Positions 1-10,347 are shown, numbered from the stretch's first letter. The stretch: 64,000 nt of DNA from Synanceia verrucosa (GCA_029721515.1 CM056550.1:10543844-10607843), one strand, 5' to 3'. Numbers and translations: made by a program. The notes: a model not told the origin generated them from the sequence alone.

Positions 1-57
1 TTGTCAGAAAGACTTTGCGGCATCCTTAAAAGGCCCCTTTGTGGCATTTGTTTTAAA

Positions 58-175
58 GCTTACGGCCACACCAACCTGCATCGCCCGATCACGTCTGATC
101 TCGGAAGCTAAGCGCGGACGGGCATGGTCAGTACTTGGATGGGAGACCGCCTGGGAATACCAGGTGCTGTAAGCT
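58..175 (+). rRNA. 5S rRNA gene I-1
   Basis: 118 nt, minus-A, A62; GATCACGTC instead of GATCTCGTC. Confidence 0.8.
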
Positions 176-309
176 TTTCAACTGACGGTGGGAAAACTGC
201 CAAAAATGTCATCGCATGTCAAAAAGACAAAAACTTCAATACAGCTCCAAAAAAGTCGTCAGAAAGACTTTGCGGCATCCTTAAAGGCCCCTTTGTGGCA
301 TTTGTTTTA

Positions 310-428
310 GCCTACGGCCACACCAACCTGCATACGCCCGATCTCGTCTGATCTCGGAAGCTAAGCACGGACGGGCCTGGTCAGTACTTGGATGGGAGAC
401 CGCCTGGGAATACCAGGTGCTGTAAGCT
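310..428 (+). rRNA. 5S rRNA gene I-2
   Basis: 119 nt, full, A62; starts GCCTAC. Confidence 0.88.
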
Positions 429-562
429 TTTCAACTGACGGTGGGAAAACTGCCAAAAAATGTCATCGCATGTCAAAAAAGACAAAAACAATACAGCATG
501 AAAAAAGTCGTCAGAAAGACTTTGCGGCATCCTTAAAAGGCCCCTTTGTGGCATTTGTCTTC

Positions 563-671
563 GCTTACGGCCACACCAACCTGCATTCGTCTGATCTCAG
601 AAGCTAAGCACGGACGGGCCTGGTCAGTACTTGGATGAGAGACCGCCTGGCAATACCAGGTGCTGTAAGCT
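563..671 (+). rRNA. 5S rRNA gene copy I-3, D1 deletion
   Basis: 109 nt; the 10-nt loss removes the 5' strand of helix III, so a functional RNA is doubtful. Confidence 0.75.
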
Positions 672-806
672 TTTCAACTGACGGTGGGAAAACTGCCAAA
701 AAATGTCATCGCATGTCAAAAAAGACAAAAACAATACAGCTCCAAAAAAGTCGTCAGAAAGACTTTGCGGCATCCTTAAAAGGCCCCTTTGTGGCATTTG
801 TTTTAA

Positions 807-923
807 GCTACGGCCACACCAACCTGCATCGCCCGATCTCGTCTGATCTCTGAAGCTAAGCACGTTCGGGCCTGGTCAGTACTTGGATGGGAGACCGCCT
901 GGGAATACCAGGTGCTGTAAGCT
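807..923 (+). rRNA. 5S rRNA gene I-4
   Basis: 117 nt, minus-A, starts GCTACGG; CACGTTCGGG in box A. Confidence 0.78.
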
Positions 924-1057
924 TTTCAACTGACGGTGGGAAAACTGCCAAAAATGTCATTGCATGTCAAAAAGACAAAAACTTCAATACAGCTCCAAAA
1001 AGTCGTCAAAAAGACTTTGCGGCATCCTTAAAAGGCCCCTTTGTGGCATTAGTTTTC

Positions 1058-1173
1058 GCCTAGCCACACCAACCTGCATCGCCCGATCTCGTCTGATCTC
1101 GGAAGCTAAGCACGGACGGGCCTCGTCAGTACTTGGATGGGAGACCGCCTGGGAATACCAAGTGCTGTAAGCT
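1058..1173 (+). rRNA. 5S rRNA gene I-5
   Basis: 116 nt; lost CGG near the 5' end (GCCTAGCC), minus-A, A62. Confidence 0.75.
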
Positions 1174-1308
1174 TTTCAACTGACGGTGGGAAAACTGCCA
1201 AAAAATGTCATCGCATGTCGAAAAAGACAAAAACAATACAGCATGAAAAAAAGTCGTCAGAAAGACTTTGCGGCATCCTTGAAAGGCCCCTTTGTGGCAT
1301 TTGTCTTC

Positions 1309-1417
1309 GCTCTCGGCCACACCATCCTGCATTCCTCTGATCTCGGAAGCTAAGCACGGACGGGCCTGGTCAGTACTTGGATGGGAGACCGCCTGGCAAT
1401 ACCAGGTGCTGTAAGCT
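1309..1417 (+). rRNA. 5S rRNA gene copy I-6, D1 deletion
   Basis: 109 nt; GCATTCCTCTG; starts GCTCTCGG, which weakens helix I. Confidence 0.7.
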
Positions 1418-1518
1418 TGTCAACTGCCGGTGGGAAAACTGCCGAAAATGTCATCGCATGTCAAAAAGACAAAAACAATACAGCTCCAAAAAGTTGTCAG
1501 AAAGACTTTGCGGCATCC

Positions 1519-1524
1519 TTATAA
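1519..1524 (+). promoter_or_regulatory. TATA-like upstream element of unit I-7 (variant TTATAA)
   Basis: TTATAA replaces the usual TTAAAA about 30 bp before the start of unit I-7. It is the best TATA match I noticed among the spacers. Confidence 0.4.
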
Positions 1525-1548
1525 GGCCCCTTTGTGGCATTTGTCTTC

Positions 1549-1667
1549 GCTTACGGCCACACCAACCTGCATACGCCCGATCTCGTCTGATCTCGGAAGC
1601 TAAGCACGGTCGGGCCTGGTCAGTACTTGGATGGGAGACCGCCTGGGAATACCAGGTGCTGTAAGCT
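1549..1667 (+). rRNA. 5S rRNA gene I-7
   Basis: 119 nt, full, T62. A representative complete unit: helix I ends pair, and box A, the intermediate element and box C (nt ~50-97) are intact apart from the local consensus GCACGG. Confidence 0.9.
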
Positions 1668-1775
1668 TTTCAACTGACGGTGGGAAAACTGCCAAAAAAT
1701 GTCATCGCATGTGAAAAAAAGACAAAAACTTCAATACAGCTCCAAAAAAGTTGTCAGAAAGACTTTGCGGCATCC

Positions 1776-1781
1776 TTAAAA
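1776..1781 (+). promoter_or_regulatory. Representative upstream TTAAAA element of 5S units
   Basis: TTAAAA lies at about -30 to -25 relative to unit I-8. The same motif recurs at this spacing before nearly every unit on both strands. A TATA-like box near -28 is a known accessory element of fish 5S genes; function here is inferred from position and conservation. Confidence 0.55.
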
Positions 1782-1805
1782 GGCCCCTTTGTGGCATTTG
1801 TTTTC

Positions 1806-1924
1806 GCTTACGGCCACACCAACCTGCATACGCCCGATCTCGTCTGATCTCGGAAGCTAAGCACGGACGGGCCTGGTCAGTACTTGGATGGGAGACCGCC
1901 TGGGAATACCAGGTGCTGTAAGCT
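1806..1924 (+). rRNA. 5S rRNA gene I-8
   Basis: 119 nt, full, A62. Confidence 0.9.
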
Positions 1925-1927
1925 TTT
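1924..1927 (+). terminator. Representative pol III T4 terminator
   Basis: TTTT directly after GTAAGC. It is present after almost all units in the window (as AAAA on the + strand for minus-strand units). Confidence 0.7.
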
Positions 1928-2057
1928 CAACTGACGGTGGGAAAACTGCCAAAAAATGTCATCGCATGTCAAAAAAGACAAAAACAATACAGCTCCAAAA
2001 AGTCGTCAGAAAGACTTTGCGGCATCCTTAAGAGGCCCCTTTGTGGCATTTGTTTAC

Positions 2058-2170
2058 GCTTACGGCCACACCAACCCATGCGATCTCGTCTGATCTCGGA
2101 AGCTAAGCACGGACGGGCCTGGTCAGTACTTGGATGGGAGACCGCCTGGGAATACCAGGTGCTGTAAGCT
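2058..2170 (+). rRNA. 5S rRNA gene copy I-9
   Basis: 113 nt; the target region reads AACCCATGCGATC, a 6-nt loss at nt 20-30; A62. Confidence 0.75.
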
Positions 2171-2305
2171 TTTCAACTGACGGTGGGAAAACAGCCAAAA
2201 ATGTCATCGCATGTCAAAAAGACAAAAACTTCAATACAGCTCCAAAAAAGTTGTCAGAAAGACTTTGCGGCATCCTTAATAGGCCACTTTGTGTCATTTG
2301 ATTTC

Positions 2306-2423
2306 GCTTACGGCCACACCAACCTGCATCGCCCGATCTCGTCTGATCTCGGAAGCTAAGCACGGACGGGCCTGGTCAGTACTTGTATGGGAGACCCCCT
2401 GGGAATACCAGGTGCTGAAAGAT
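2306..2423 (+). rRNA. 5S rRNA gene copy I-10
   Basis: 118 nt, minus-A; 3' end CTGAAAGAT breaks helix I. Confidence 0.7.
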
Positions 2424-2554
2424 TTTCAACTGAAGGTGGGAAAACTGTCAAAAAATGTCATCGCATGTCAAAAAGACAAAAACAATACAGCTCCAAAAAG
2501 TCGTCAGAAAGACTTTGCGGCATCCTTAAAGGCCCCTTTGTGGCATTTGTCTTC

Positions 2555-2671
2555 GCTTCACGGCCACACCAACCACCAACCTGATCTCGTCTGATCTCGG
2601 ATGCTAAGCGCGGAGGGGCCTGGTCTGTTGTTGTATGGGAGTCCGCGTGTGAATACCTGGTGGTGTAAGCT
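2555..2671 (+). rRNA. 5S rRNA pseudogene-like copy I-11
   Basis: The most degenerate complete copy: AACCACCAACCTGATC at the target region and many substitutions in boxes A to C (TGTTGTTGTATGGGAGTCCG). Confidence 0.6.
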
Positions 2672-2805
2672 TTTCATCTGACGGTGGTAAAACTGCCAAA
2701 ATATGTCATCTATTTTAAAAAAAGAAAAAAACAATACAGCTCCAAAAAAGTTGTCAGAAAGACTTTGCGGCATCCTTAAAGGCCCCTTTGTGGCATTTGT
2801 TTTTC

Positions 2806-2922
2806 GCTCTGGCCACACCAACCTGCATCGCCCGATCTCGTCTGATCTCGGAAGCTAAGCACGGTCGGGCCTGGTCAGTACTTGGATGGGAGACCGCCTG
2901 GGAATACCAGGTGCTGTAATCT
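2806..2922 (+). rRNA. 5S rRNA gene I-12
   Basis: 117 nt, minus-A, T62; GCTCTGGCC start and GTAATCT end. Confidence 0.72.
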
Positions 2923-3058
2923 TTTCAACTGACGGTGGGAAAACGTGCAAAAAATGTCATCGCATGTCAAAAAGACAAAAAAAACAATAAAGCACCGAAA
3001 AAGTAGTAAGAAAGACTTTGCGGCCTCCTTAAAAGGCCCCTTTGTGGCATTTGTCTTC

Positions 3059-3176
3059 GCTTACGGCCCACACCAACCTGCATACCCGATCTCGTCTGAT
3101 CTCGGAAGCTAAGCACGGACGGGCCTGGTCAGTACTTGGATGGGAGACCGCCTGGGAATACCAGGTGCTGTAAGCT
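3059..3176 (+). rRNA. 5S rRNA gene I-13
   Basis: 118 nt; GCATACCCG (2-nt loss) at the target region and one inserted C (GGCCCACACC). Confidence 0.78.
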
Positions 3177-3307
3177 TTTCAACTGACGGTGGGAAAACTG
3201 CCAAAAATGTCATCGCATGTCAAAAAAGACAAAAACAATACAGCTCCAAAAAGTCGTCAGAAAGACTTTGCGGCATCCTTAAAAGGCCCCTTTGTGGCAT
3301 TTGTTTC

Positions 3308-3425
3308 GCTGACCACACCAACCTGCATGCACGCCCGATCTCGTCTGCTCTCCGAAGCTAAGAATGGACGGGCCTGGTCAGTACTTGGATGGGAGACCGC
3401 CTTTTAATACCAGGTGCTTTAAGCT
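3308..3425 (+). rRNA. 5S rRNA gene copy I-14
   Basis: GCATGCACGCCC carries a 2-nt insertion at the target region. CCTTTTAATACC damages the helix near nt 100. Confidence 0.7.
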
Positions 3426-3557
3426 TTTCAACTGACGGTGGGAAAACTTCAAAATAATGTCATCGCATGTCAAAAAACAAAAAAACAATACAGCTCCAAA
3501 AAAGTCGTCAGAAAGACTTTGTGGCATCCTTAAAGGCCCTTTGTGGCATTTGTCTTC

Positions 3558-3677
3558 GCTGCACGGCCACACCTACCTGCATACGCCCGATCTCGTCTGA
3601 TCTCGGAAGCTAAGCGCGGACCGGCCTGGTCAGTACTTGGATGGGAGACCGCCTGGGAATACCAGGTGCTGTAAGCT
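3558..3677 (+). rRNA. 5S rRNA gene I-15
   Basis: 120 nt; one extra base near the start (GCTGCACGG); GCGCGGACCGG. Confidence 0.78.
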
Positions 3678-3813
3678 TTTCAACTGACGGTGGGAAAACT
3701 GCCAAAAAATGTCATCGCATGTCAAAAAAGACAAAAACTTCAATACAGCTCCAAAAAGTTGTCAGAAAGACTTTGCGGCATCCTTAAAAAGGCCCTTTGT
3801 GGCATTTGTTTTC

Positions 3814-3931
3814 GCTTACGGCCACACCAACCTGCATCGCCCGATCTCGTCTGATCTCGGAAGCTAAGAACGGTCGGGCCTGGTCAGTACTTGGATGGGA
3901 GACCGCCTGGGAATACCAGGTGCTGTAAGCT
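3814..3931 (+). rRNA. 5S rRNA gene I-16
   Basis: 118 nt, minus-A, T62. Confidence 0.82.
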
Positions 3932-4068
3932 TTTCAACTGACGGTGGGAAAACTGCCAAAAAATGTCATTGCATGTCAAAAAAGACAAAAACTTCAATAC
4001 AGCTCCAAAAAAGTCGTCAAAAAGACTTTGCGGCATCCTTAAAAGGCCCCTTTGTGGCATTTGTTTTC

Positions 4069-4187
4069 GCCTACGGCCACACCAACCTGCATAAGCCCGA
4101 TCTCGTCTGATCTCGGAAGCTAAGCACGGACGGGCCTGGTCAGTACTTGGATGGGAGACCGCCTGGGAATACCAGGTGCTGTAAGCT
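4069..4187 (+). rRNA. 5S rRNA gene I-17
   Basis: 119 nt, full length with GCATAAGCCCG; A62. Confidence 0.88.
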
Positions 4188-4321
4188 TTTCAACTGACGG
4201 TGGGAAAACTGCCAAAAAATGTCATCGCATGTCAAAAAAAACAAAAACAATACAGCTCCAAAAAAGTCGTCAGAAAGACTTTGCGGCATCCTTAAAAGGC
4301 CCCTTTGTGGCATTTGTCTTC

Positions 4322-4438
4322 GCTTACGCCCACCAACCTGCAACCTGCATCTCGTCTGATCTCGGAAGCTAAGCGCACGGACGGGCCTGGTCAGTACTTG
4401 GATGGGAGACCGCCTGGCAATACCAGGTGCTGTAAGCT
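4322..4438 (+). rRNA. 5S rRNA gene copy I-18 with target-region duplication
   Basis: AACCTGC is duplicated (CAACCTGCAACCTGCATC), followed by loss of ACGCCCGA; CGCACGG has an insertion. Confidence 0.7.
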
Positions 4439-4571
4439 TTTCAACTGACGGTGGGAAAACTGCCAAAAAATGTCATCGCATGTAAAAAAAGACAAAAACA
4501 ATACAGCTCAAAAAGTCGTCAGAAAGACTTTGCGGCATCCTTAAAAGGCCCCTTTGTGACATTTGTTTTAA

Positions 4572-4688
4572 ACTACGGCCCACCAACCTGCATCGCCCGA
4601 TCTCGTCTGATCTCGGAAGCTAAAGCACGGACGGGCCTGGTCAGTACTTGGATGGGAGACCGCCTGGGAATACCAGGTGCTGTAAGCT
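4572..4688 (+). rRNA. 5S rRNA gene copy I-19
   Basis: Starts ACTACGGCCC (first base changed); minus-A; TAAAGCACGG insertion in box A. Confidence 0.72.
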
Positions 4689-4824
4689 TTTCAACTGACG
4701 GTGGGAAAACTGCCAAAAAATGTCATCGCATGTAAAAAAACACAAAAAATCAATACAGCTCCAAAAAGTTGTCAGAAAGACTTTGCGGCATCCTTAAAAG
4801 GCCCCTTTGTGGCATTTGTTTTAA

Positions 4825-4943
4825 GCTTACGGCCACACCAACCTGCATACGCCCGATCTCGTCTGATCTCGGAAGCTAAGCACGGACGGGCCTGGTCAGT
4901 ACTTGGATTGGAGACCGCCTGGGAATACCAGGTGCTGTAAGCT
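4825..4943 (+). rRNA. 5S rRNA gene I-20
   Basis: 119 nt, full, A62; TTGGATTGGAG in box C. Confidence 0.87.
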
Positions 4944-5075
4944 TTTCAACTGACGTGTGGAAAACTGCCAAAAAATGTCATCGCATGTCAAAAAGACAAA
5001 AAACAATACAGCTCCAAAAAGTCGTCAGAAAGACTTTGCGGCATCCTTAAAGGCCCCTTTGTGGCATTTGTCTTC

Positions 5076-5194
5076 GCTGCACGGCCACACCAACCTGCAT
5101 CGCCCGATCTCGTCTGATCTCGGAAGCTAAGCACGGACGGGCCTGGTCAGTACTTGGATGGGAGACCGCCTGGGAATACCAGGTGCTGTAAGCT
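5076..5194 (+). rRNA. 5S rRNA gene I-21
   Basis: 119 nt; extra base near the start (GCTGCACGG) offset by minus-A; A62. Confidence 0.82.
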
Positions 5195-5327
5195 TTTCAA
5201 CTGACGGTGGGAAAACTGCAAAAAATGTCATCGCATGTCAAAAAGACAAAAACTTCAATACAGCTCCAAAAAGTTGTCAGAAAGACTTTGCGGCATCCTT
5301 AAAGGCCCCTTTGTGGCATTTGTTTTC

Positions 5328-5445
5328 GCTTACGGCCACACCAACCTGCATCGCCCGATCTCGTCTGATCTCGGAAGCTAAGCGCGGACGGGCCTGGTCA
5401 GTACTTGGATGGGAGACCGCCTGGGAATACCAGGTGCTGTAAGCT
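5328..5445 (+). rRNA. 5S rRNA gene I-22
   Basis: 118 nt, minus-A, A62 with GCGCGG. Confidence 0.83.
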
Positions 5446-5581
5446 TTTCAACTGACGGTGGGAAAACTGCCAAAAATGTCATCGCATGTCAAAAAGACAA
5501 AAACTTCAATACAGCTCCAAAAAGTCGTCAGAAAGACTTTGCGGCATCCTTAAAAGGCCCCTTTGTGGCATTTGTGTTTTC

Positions 5582-5699
5582 GCTACGGCCACACCAACCT
5601 GCATACGCCCGATCTCGTCTGATCTCGGAAGCTAAGCACGGACGGGCCTGGTCAGTACTTGGATGGGAGACCGCCTGGGAATACCAGGTGCTGTAAGCT
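5582..5699 (+). rRNA. 5S rRNA gene I-23
   Basis: 118 nt; GCTACGG start, otherwise full; A62. Confidence 0.84.
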
Positions 5700-5833
5700 T
5701 TTCAACTGACGGTGGGAAAACTGCCAAAAATGTCATCGCATGTCAAAAAGACAAAAACTTCAATACAGCTCCAAAAAGTCGTCAGAAAGACTTTGCGGCA
5801 TCCTTAAAAGGCCCCTTTGTGGCATTTGTTTAA

Positions 5834-5950
5834 GCTACGGCCACACCAACCTGCATCGCCCGATCTCGTCTGATCTCGGAAGCTAAGCACGGACGGGCCT
5901 GGTCAGTACTTGGATGGGAGACCGCCTGGGAATACCAGGTGCTGTAAGCT
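5834..5950 (+). rRNA. 5S rRNA gene I-24
   Basis: 117 nt; GCTACGG start and minus-A; A62. Confidence 0.8.
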
Positions 5951-6087
5951 TTTCAACTGACGGTGGGAAAACTGACAAAAAATGTCATCGCATGTCAAAA
6001 AAGGCAAAAACTTCAATACAGCTCCAAAAAAGTTGTCAGAAAGACTTTGCGGCATCCTTAAAAGGCCCCTTTGTGACATTTGTTTTC

Positions 6088-6206
6088 GCTTACGGCCACA
6101 CCAACCTGCATACGCCCGATCTCGTCTGATCTCGGAAGCTAAGCACGGTCGGGCCTGGTCAGTACTTGGATGGGAGACCGCCTGGGAATACCAGGTGCTG
6201 TAAGCT
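6088..6206 (+). rRNA. 5S rRNA gene I-25
   Basis: 119 nt, full, T62. Confidence 0.9.
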
Positions 6207-6344
6207 TTTCAACTGACGGTGGGAAAACTGCCAAAAAATGTCATCGCATGTGAAAAAAAGACAAAAACTTCAATACAGCTCCAAAAAAGTTGTCAGAAAG
6301 ACTTTGTGGCATCCTTAAAAGGCCCCTTTGTGACATTTGTTTTC

Positions 6345-6463
6345 GCTTACGGCCACACCAACCTGCATACGCCCGATCTCGTCTGATCTCGGAAGCTAAG
6401 CACGGTCGGGCCTGGTCAGTACTTGGATGGGAGACCGCCTGGGAATACCAGGTGCTGTAAGCT
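6345..6463 (+). rRNA. 5S rRNA gene I-26
   Basis: 119 nt, full, T62. Confidence 0.9.
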
Positions 6464-6602
6464 TTTCAACTGACGGTGGGAAAACTGCCAAAAATGTCAT
6501 CGCATGTCAAAAAGACAAAAACTTCAATACAGCTCCAAAAAAGTTGTCAGAAAGACTTTGCGGCATCCTTAAAGGCCCCTTTGTGGCATTTGTCTTAAGC
6601 TC

Positions 6603-6718
6603 GACTACGGCCCACCACCTGCATCGCCCGATCTCGTCTGATCTCGGAAGCTAAGCGCGGACGGGCCTGGTCAGTACTTGGATGGGAGACCTCCTGGGAA
6701 TACCAGGTGCTGTAAGCT
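6603..6718 (+). rRNA. 5S rRNA gene copy I-27
   Basis: Start blurred (GACTACGGCCC), minus-A; box C reads GAGACCTCC. Confidence 0.68.
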
Positions 6719-6856
6719 TTTCAACTGACGGTGGGAAAACTGCAAAAAATTGTCATCGCATGTGAAAAAAATACAAAAACTTCAATACAGCTCCAAAAAA
6801 GTCGTCAGAAAGACTTTGCGGCATCCTTAAAGGCCCCTTTGTGGCATTTGTTTTAA

Positions 6857-6975
6857 GCTTACGGCCACACCAACCTGCATCGCCCGATCTCGTCTGATCT
6901 CGGAAGCTAAAGCACGGACGGGCCTGGTCAGTACTTGGATGGGAGACCGCCTGGGAATACCAGGTGCTGTAAGCT
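6857..6975 (+). rRNA. 5S rRNA gene I-28
   Basis: 119 nt; minus-A compensated by TAAAGCACGG insertion. Confidence 0.78.
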
Positions 6976-7112
6976 TTTCAACTGACGGTGGGAAAACTGC
7001 CAAAAAATGTCATCGCATGTCATAAAAGGACAAAAACTTCAATACAGCTCCAAAAAGTCGTCAGAAAGACTTTGCGGCATCCTTAAAAGGCCCTTTGTGG
7101 CATTTGTCTTAA

Positions 7113-7229
7113 GCTACGGCCACACCAACCTGCATCGCCCGATCTCGTCTGATCTCGGAAGCTAAGCACGGACGGGCCTGGTCAGTACTTGGATGGGAGA
7201 CCGCCTGGGAATACCAGGTGCTGTAAGCT
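7113..7229 (+). rRNA. 5S rRNA gene I-29
   Basis: 117 nt; GCTACGG start and minus-A; A62. Confidence 0.8.
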
Positions 7230-7354
7230 TTCAACTGACGGTGGGAAAACTGCCAAAAATGTCATCGCATGTCAAAAAGACAAAAACAATACAGCATGAA
7301 AAAGTCGTCAGAAAGACTTTGCGGCATCCTTAAAGGCTTTGTGGCGTTTGTTTT

Positions 7355-7425
7355 GCTTTACAGCCACACCTACCTGCATATGCCCGATCTCGTCTGATCT
7401 CGGAGCTAAACGCAGTCGGGCCTGG
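7355..7425 (+). rRNA. 5S rRNA gene I-30, cut by gap
   Basis: The first 71 nt only. Divergent: GCTTTACAGCC start, GCATATGCCC, CGGAGCTAAACGCAGTCGGG. Confidence 0.65.
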
Positions 7426-7925
7426 NNNNNNNNNNNNNNNNNNNNNNNNNNNNNNNNNNNNNNNNNNNNNNNNNNNNNNNNNNNNNNNNNNNNNNNNNNN
7501 NNNNNNNNNNNNNNNNNNNNNNNNNNNNNNNNNNNNNNNNNNNNNNNNNNNNNNNNNNNNNNNNNNNNNNNNNNNNNNNNNNNNNNNNNNNNNNNNNNNN
7601 NNNNNNNNNNNNNNNNNNNNNNNNNNNNNNNNNNNNNNNNNNNNNNNNNNNNNNNNNNNNNNNNNNNNNNNNNNNNNNNNNNNNNNNNNNNNNNNNNNNN
7701 NNNNNNNNNNNNNNNNNNNNNNNNNNNNNNNNNNNNNNNNNNNNNNNNNNNNNNNNNNNNNNNNNNNNNNNNNNNNNNNNNNNNNNNNNNNNNNNNNNNN
7801 NNNNNNNNNNNNNNNNNNNNNNNNNNNNNNNNNNNNNNNNNNNNNNNNNNNNNNNNNNNNNNNNNNNNNNNNNNNNNNNNNNNNNNNNNNNNNNNNNNNN
7901 NNNNNNNNNNNNNNNNNNNNNNNNN
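7426..7925. other. Assembly gap of exactly 500 N
   Basis: The 5S array runs on + before this gap and on - after it. The other two gaps have the same length, so this is a placeholder and not a measured distance. Confidence 0.98.
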
Positions 7926-7960
7926 AGATCGGGCTTATGCAGGTTGGTGTGGCCGTAAGC
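7926..7960 (-). rRNA. 5S rRNA gene II-0, 5' end only
   Basis: The first 35 nt of a 5S gene; the remainder lies in the gap. Confidence 0.75.
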
Positions 7961-8097
7961 GAAATCAAATGTCACAAAGGAGCCTTGTAAGGATGCCGCA
8001 AAGTCTTTTTGACGACTTTTTTGGAGCTGTATTGAAGTTTTTGTCTTTTTTGACGTGTAATGACATTTTTTGGCAGTTTTCCCACCGTCAGTTGAAA

Positions 8098-8216
8098 AGC
8101 TTACAGCACCTGGTATTCCCAGGCGGTCTCCCATCCAAGTACTGACCAGGCCCGACCGTGCTTAGCTTCCGAGATCAGACGAGATCTGGCGTATGCAGGT
8201 TGGTGTGGCCGTAAGC
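8098..8216 (-). rRNA. 5S rRNA gene II-1
   Basis: 119 nt, full, T62; GCATACGCCAGATC. Confidence 0.87.
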
Positions 8217-8350
8217 GAAAACAAATGTCACAAAGGGGCCTTTTAAGGATGCCACAAAGTCTTTCTGACAACTTTTTTGGAGCTGTATTGTTTTTGTCTT
8301 TTTTGACATGCGATGACATTTTTTGGCAGTTTTCCCACTGTCAGTTGAAA

Positions 8351-8459
8351 AGCTTATAGCACCTGGTATTGCCAGGCGGTCTCCCATCCAAGTACTGACC
8401 AGGCCCGTCCGTGCTTAGCTTCCGAGATCAGACGAATGCAGGTTGGTGTGGCCGTCAGC
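8351..8459 (-). rRNA. 5S rRNA gene copy II-2, D1 deletion
   Basis: 109 nt, A62; 3' end GCTATAAGC. Confidence 0.74.
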
Positions 8460-8593
8460 GAAGACAAATGCCACAAAGGGGCCTTTTAAGGATGCCGCAA
8501 AGTCTTTCTGACAACTTTTTTGGAGCTGTATTGTTTTTGTCTTTTTTGACATGCGATGACATTTTTTGGCAGTTTTCCCACCGTCAGTTGAAA

Positions 8594-8712
8594 AGCTTAC
8601 AGCACATGGTATTCCCAGGCGGTCTCCCATCCAAGTACTGACCAGGCCCGACCGTGCTTAGCTTCCGAGATCAGACGAGATCGGGTGTATGCAGGTTGGT
8701 GTGGTCGTAAGC
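8594..8712 (-). rRNA. 5S rRNA gene II-3
   Basis: 119 nt, full length (GCATACACCCG), T62. Confidence 0.87.
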
Positions 8713-8846
8713 GAAAACAAATGTCACAAAGGGGCCTTTTAAGGATGCCGCAAAGTCTTTCTGACAACTTTTTTGAAGCTGTATTGTTTCTGTCTTTTTT
8801 GACATGCGATGACATTTTTTGGCAGTTTTCCCACCGTCAGTTGAAA

Positions 8847-8955
8847 AGCTTACAGCACCTTGTATTGCCAGGCGGTCTCCCATCCAAGTACTGACCAGGC
8901 CCGTCCGTGCTTAGCTTCCGAGATCAGATGTATGCAGGTTGGTGTGGCCGTAAGC
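8847..8955 (-). rRNA. 5S rRNA gene copy II-4, D2 deletion
   Basis: 109 nt, A62; GCATACATCTG. Confidence 0.75.
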
Positions 8956-9089
8956 GAAGACAAATGCCACAAAGGGGCCTTTCAAGGATGCCGCAAAGTC
9001 TTTCTGACGACTTTTTTCATGCTGTATTGTTTTTGTCTTTTTCGACATGCGATGACATTTTTTGGCAGTTTTCCCACCGTCAGTTGAAA

Positions 9090-9208
9090 AGCTTACAGCA
9101 CCTGGTATTCCCAGGCGGTCTCCCATCCAAGTACTGACCAGGCCCATCCGTGATTAGCTTCCGAGTTCAGACGAGATCGGGCTTATGCAGGTTGGTGTGG
9201 CCGTAGGC
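9090..9208 (-). rRNA. 5S rRNA gene II-5
   Basis: 119 nt; starts GCCTAC, GCATAAGCCCG, TCTGAACTCGG, AATCACGG. Confidence 0.86.
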
Positions 9209-9342
9209 GAAAACAAATGTCACAAAGGGGCCTTTTAAGGATGCCGCAAAGTCTTTTTGACGACTTTTTTGGAGCTGTATTGTTTTTGTCTTTTCTGACA
9301 TGCGATGACATTTTTTGGCAGTTTTCCCACTGTCAGTTGAAA

Positions 9343-9451
9343 AGCTTATAGCACCTGGTATTGCCAGGCGGTCTCCCATCCAAGTACTGACCAGGCCCGT
9401 CCGTGCTTAGCTTCCGAGATCAGACGAATGCAGGTTGGTGTGGCCGTCAGC
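9343..9451 (-). rRNA. 5S rRNA gene copy II-6, D1 deletion
   Basis: 109 nt, A62; 3' end GCTATAAGC as in II-2. Confidence 0.74.
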
Positions 9452-9585
9452 GAAGACAAATGCCACAAAGGGGCCTTTTAAGGATGCCACAAAGTCTTTC
9501 TGACGACTTTTTTGGAGCTGTATTGTTTTTGTCTTTTTTGACATGCGATGACATTTTTTGGCAGTTTTCCCACCGTCAGTTGAAA

Positions 9586-9704
9586 AGCTTACAGCACCTG
9601 GTATTCCCAGGCGGTCTCCCATCCAAGTACTGACCAGGCCCGTCCGTGCTTAGCTTCCGAGATCAGACGAGATCGGGTGTATGCAGGTAGGTGTGGCCGT
9701 AAGC
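9586..9704 (-). rRNA. 5S rRNA gene II-7
   Basis: 119 nt; CCTACCTGCATACACCCG; A62. Confidence 0.87.
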
Positions 9705-9841
9705 GAAAACAAACGCCACAAAGGAGCCTTTTAAGGATGCCGCAAAGTCTTTCTGACAACTTTTTTGGGGCTGTATTGATGTTTTTGTCTTTTTTGACAG
9801 GCGATGACATTTTTTGGCAGTTTTCCCACTGTCAGTTGAAA

Positions 9842-9960
9842 AGCTTACAGCACCTGGTATTCCCAGGCGGTCTTCCATCCAAGTACTGACCAGGCCCGAC
9901 CGTGCTTAGCTTCCGAGATCAGACGAGATCGGGCGTATGCAGGTTGGTGTGGCCGTAAGC
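9842..9960 (-). rRNA. 5S rRNA gene II-8
   Basis: 119 nt, full, T62; TTGGATGGAAGACC. Confidence 0.88.
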
Positions 9961-10095
9961 GAAAACAAATGTCACAAAGGGGCCTTTTAAGGATGCCACA
10001 AAGTCTTTCTGACGACTTTTTTTGAAGCTGTATTGTTTTTGTCTTTTTTGACATGTGATGACATTTTTTGGCAGTTTTCCCACCGTCAGTTGAAA

Positions 10096-10213
10096 AGCTT
10101 ACAGCACCTTGTATTGCCAGGCGGTCTCCCATCCAAGTACTGACCAGGCCCGTACGTGCTTAGCTTCCGAGATCAGACGAGATCGGGCGATGCAGGTTGG
10201 TGTGGCCGTAAGC
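10096..10213 (-). rRNA. 5S rRNA gene II-9
   Basis: 118 nt, minus-A; GCACGTACGGG. Confidence 0.83.
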
Positions 10214-10347
10214 GAATACAAACGCCACAAAGGGGCCTTTCAAGGATGCCGCAAAGTCTTTCTGACGACTTTTTTCATGCTGTATTGTTTTTGTCTTTTT
10301 TGACATGCGATGACATTTTTTGGCAGTTTTCCCACCGTCAGTTGAAA

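Larger units (their letters stand above)
1..7425 (+). repeat. 5S rDNA tandem array, block I
   Basis: Twenty-nine complete 5S genes and one cut by the gap repeat head to tail at about 245-257 bp. Each has a ~137-bp spacer beginning TTCAACTGACGGTGGGAAAA and ending GGCATTTGTCTTC. The spacer shows three length variants at one A-rich spot (AACAATAC, AACTTCAATAC, AACATCAATAC) and an alternative CAGCATGAAAA motif. This block is the most heterogeneous of the seven, with many indels near nt 20-30 and divergent units 11, 14 and 30. Confidence 0.95.

Noticed and set aside
1..7425. CRISPR-like regular repeats
   Set aside because: The repeated unit is a 119-nt 5S gene with a nearly invariant spacer; real CRISPR arrays have short repeats and unique spacers, and the sequence is eukaryotic.
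7330..8145. Long open frames across runs of N (also at 33.6-34.5 kb and 53.3-54.0 kb)
   Set aside because: They exist only because N codons contain no stops.
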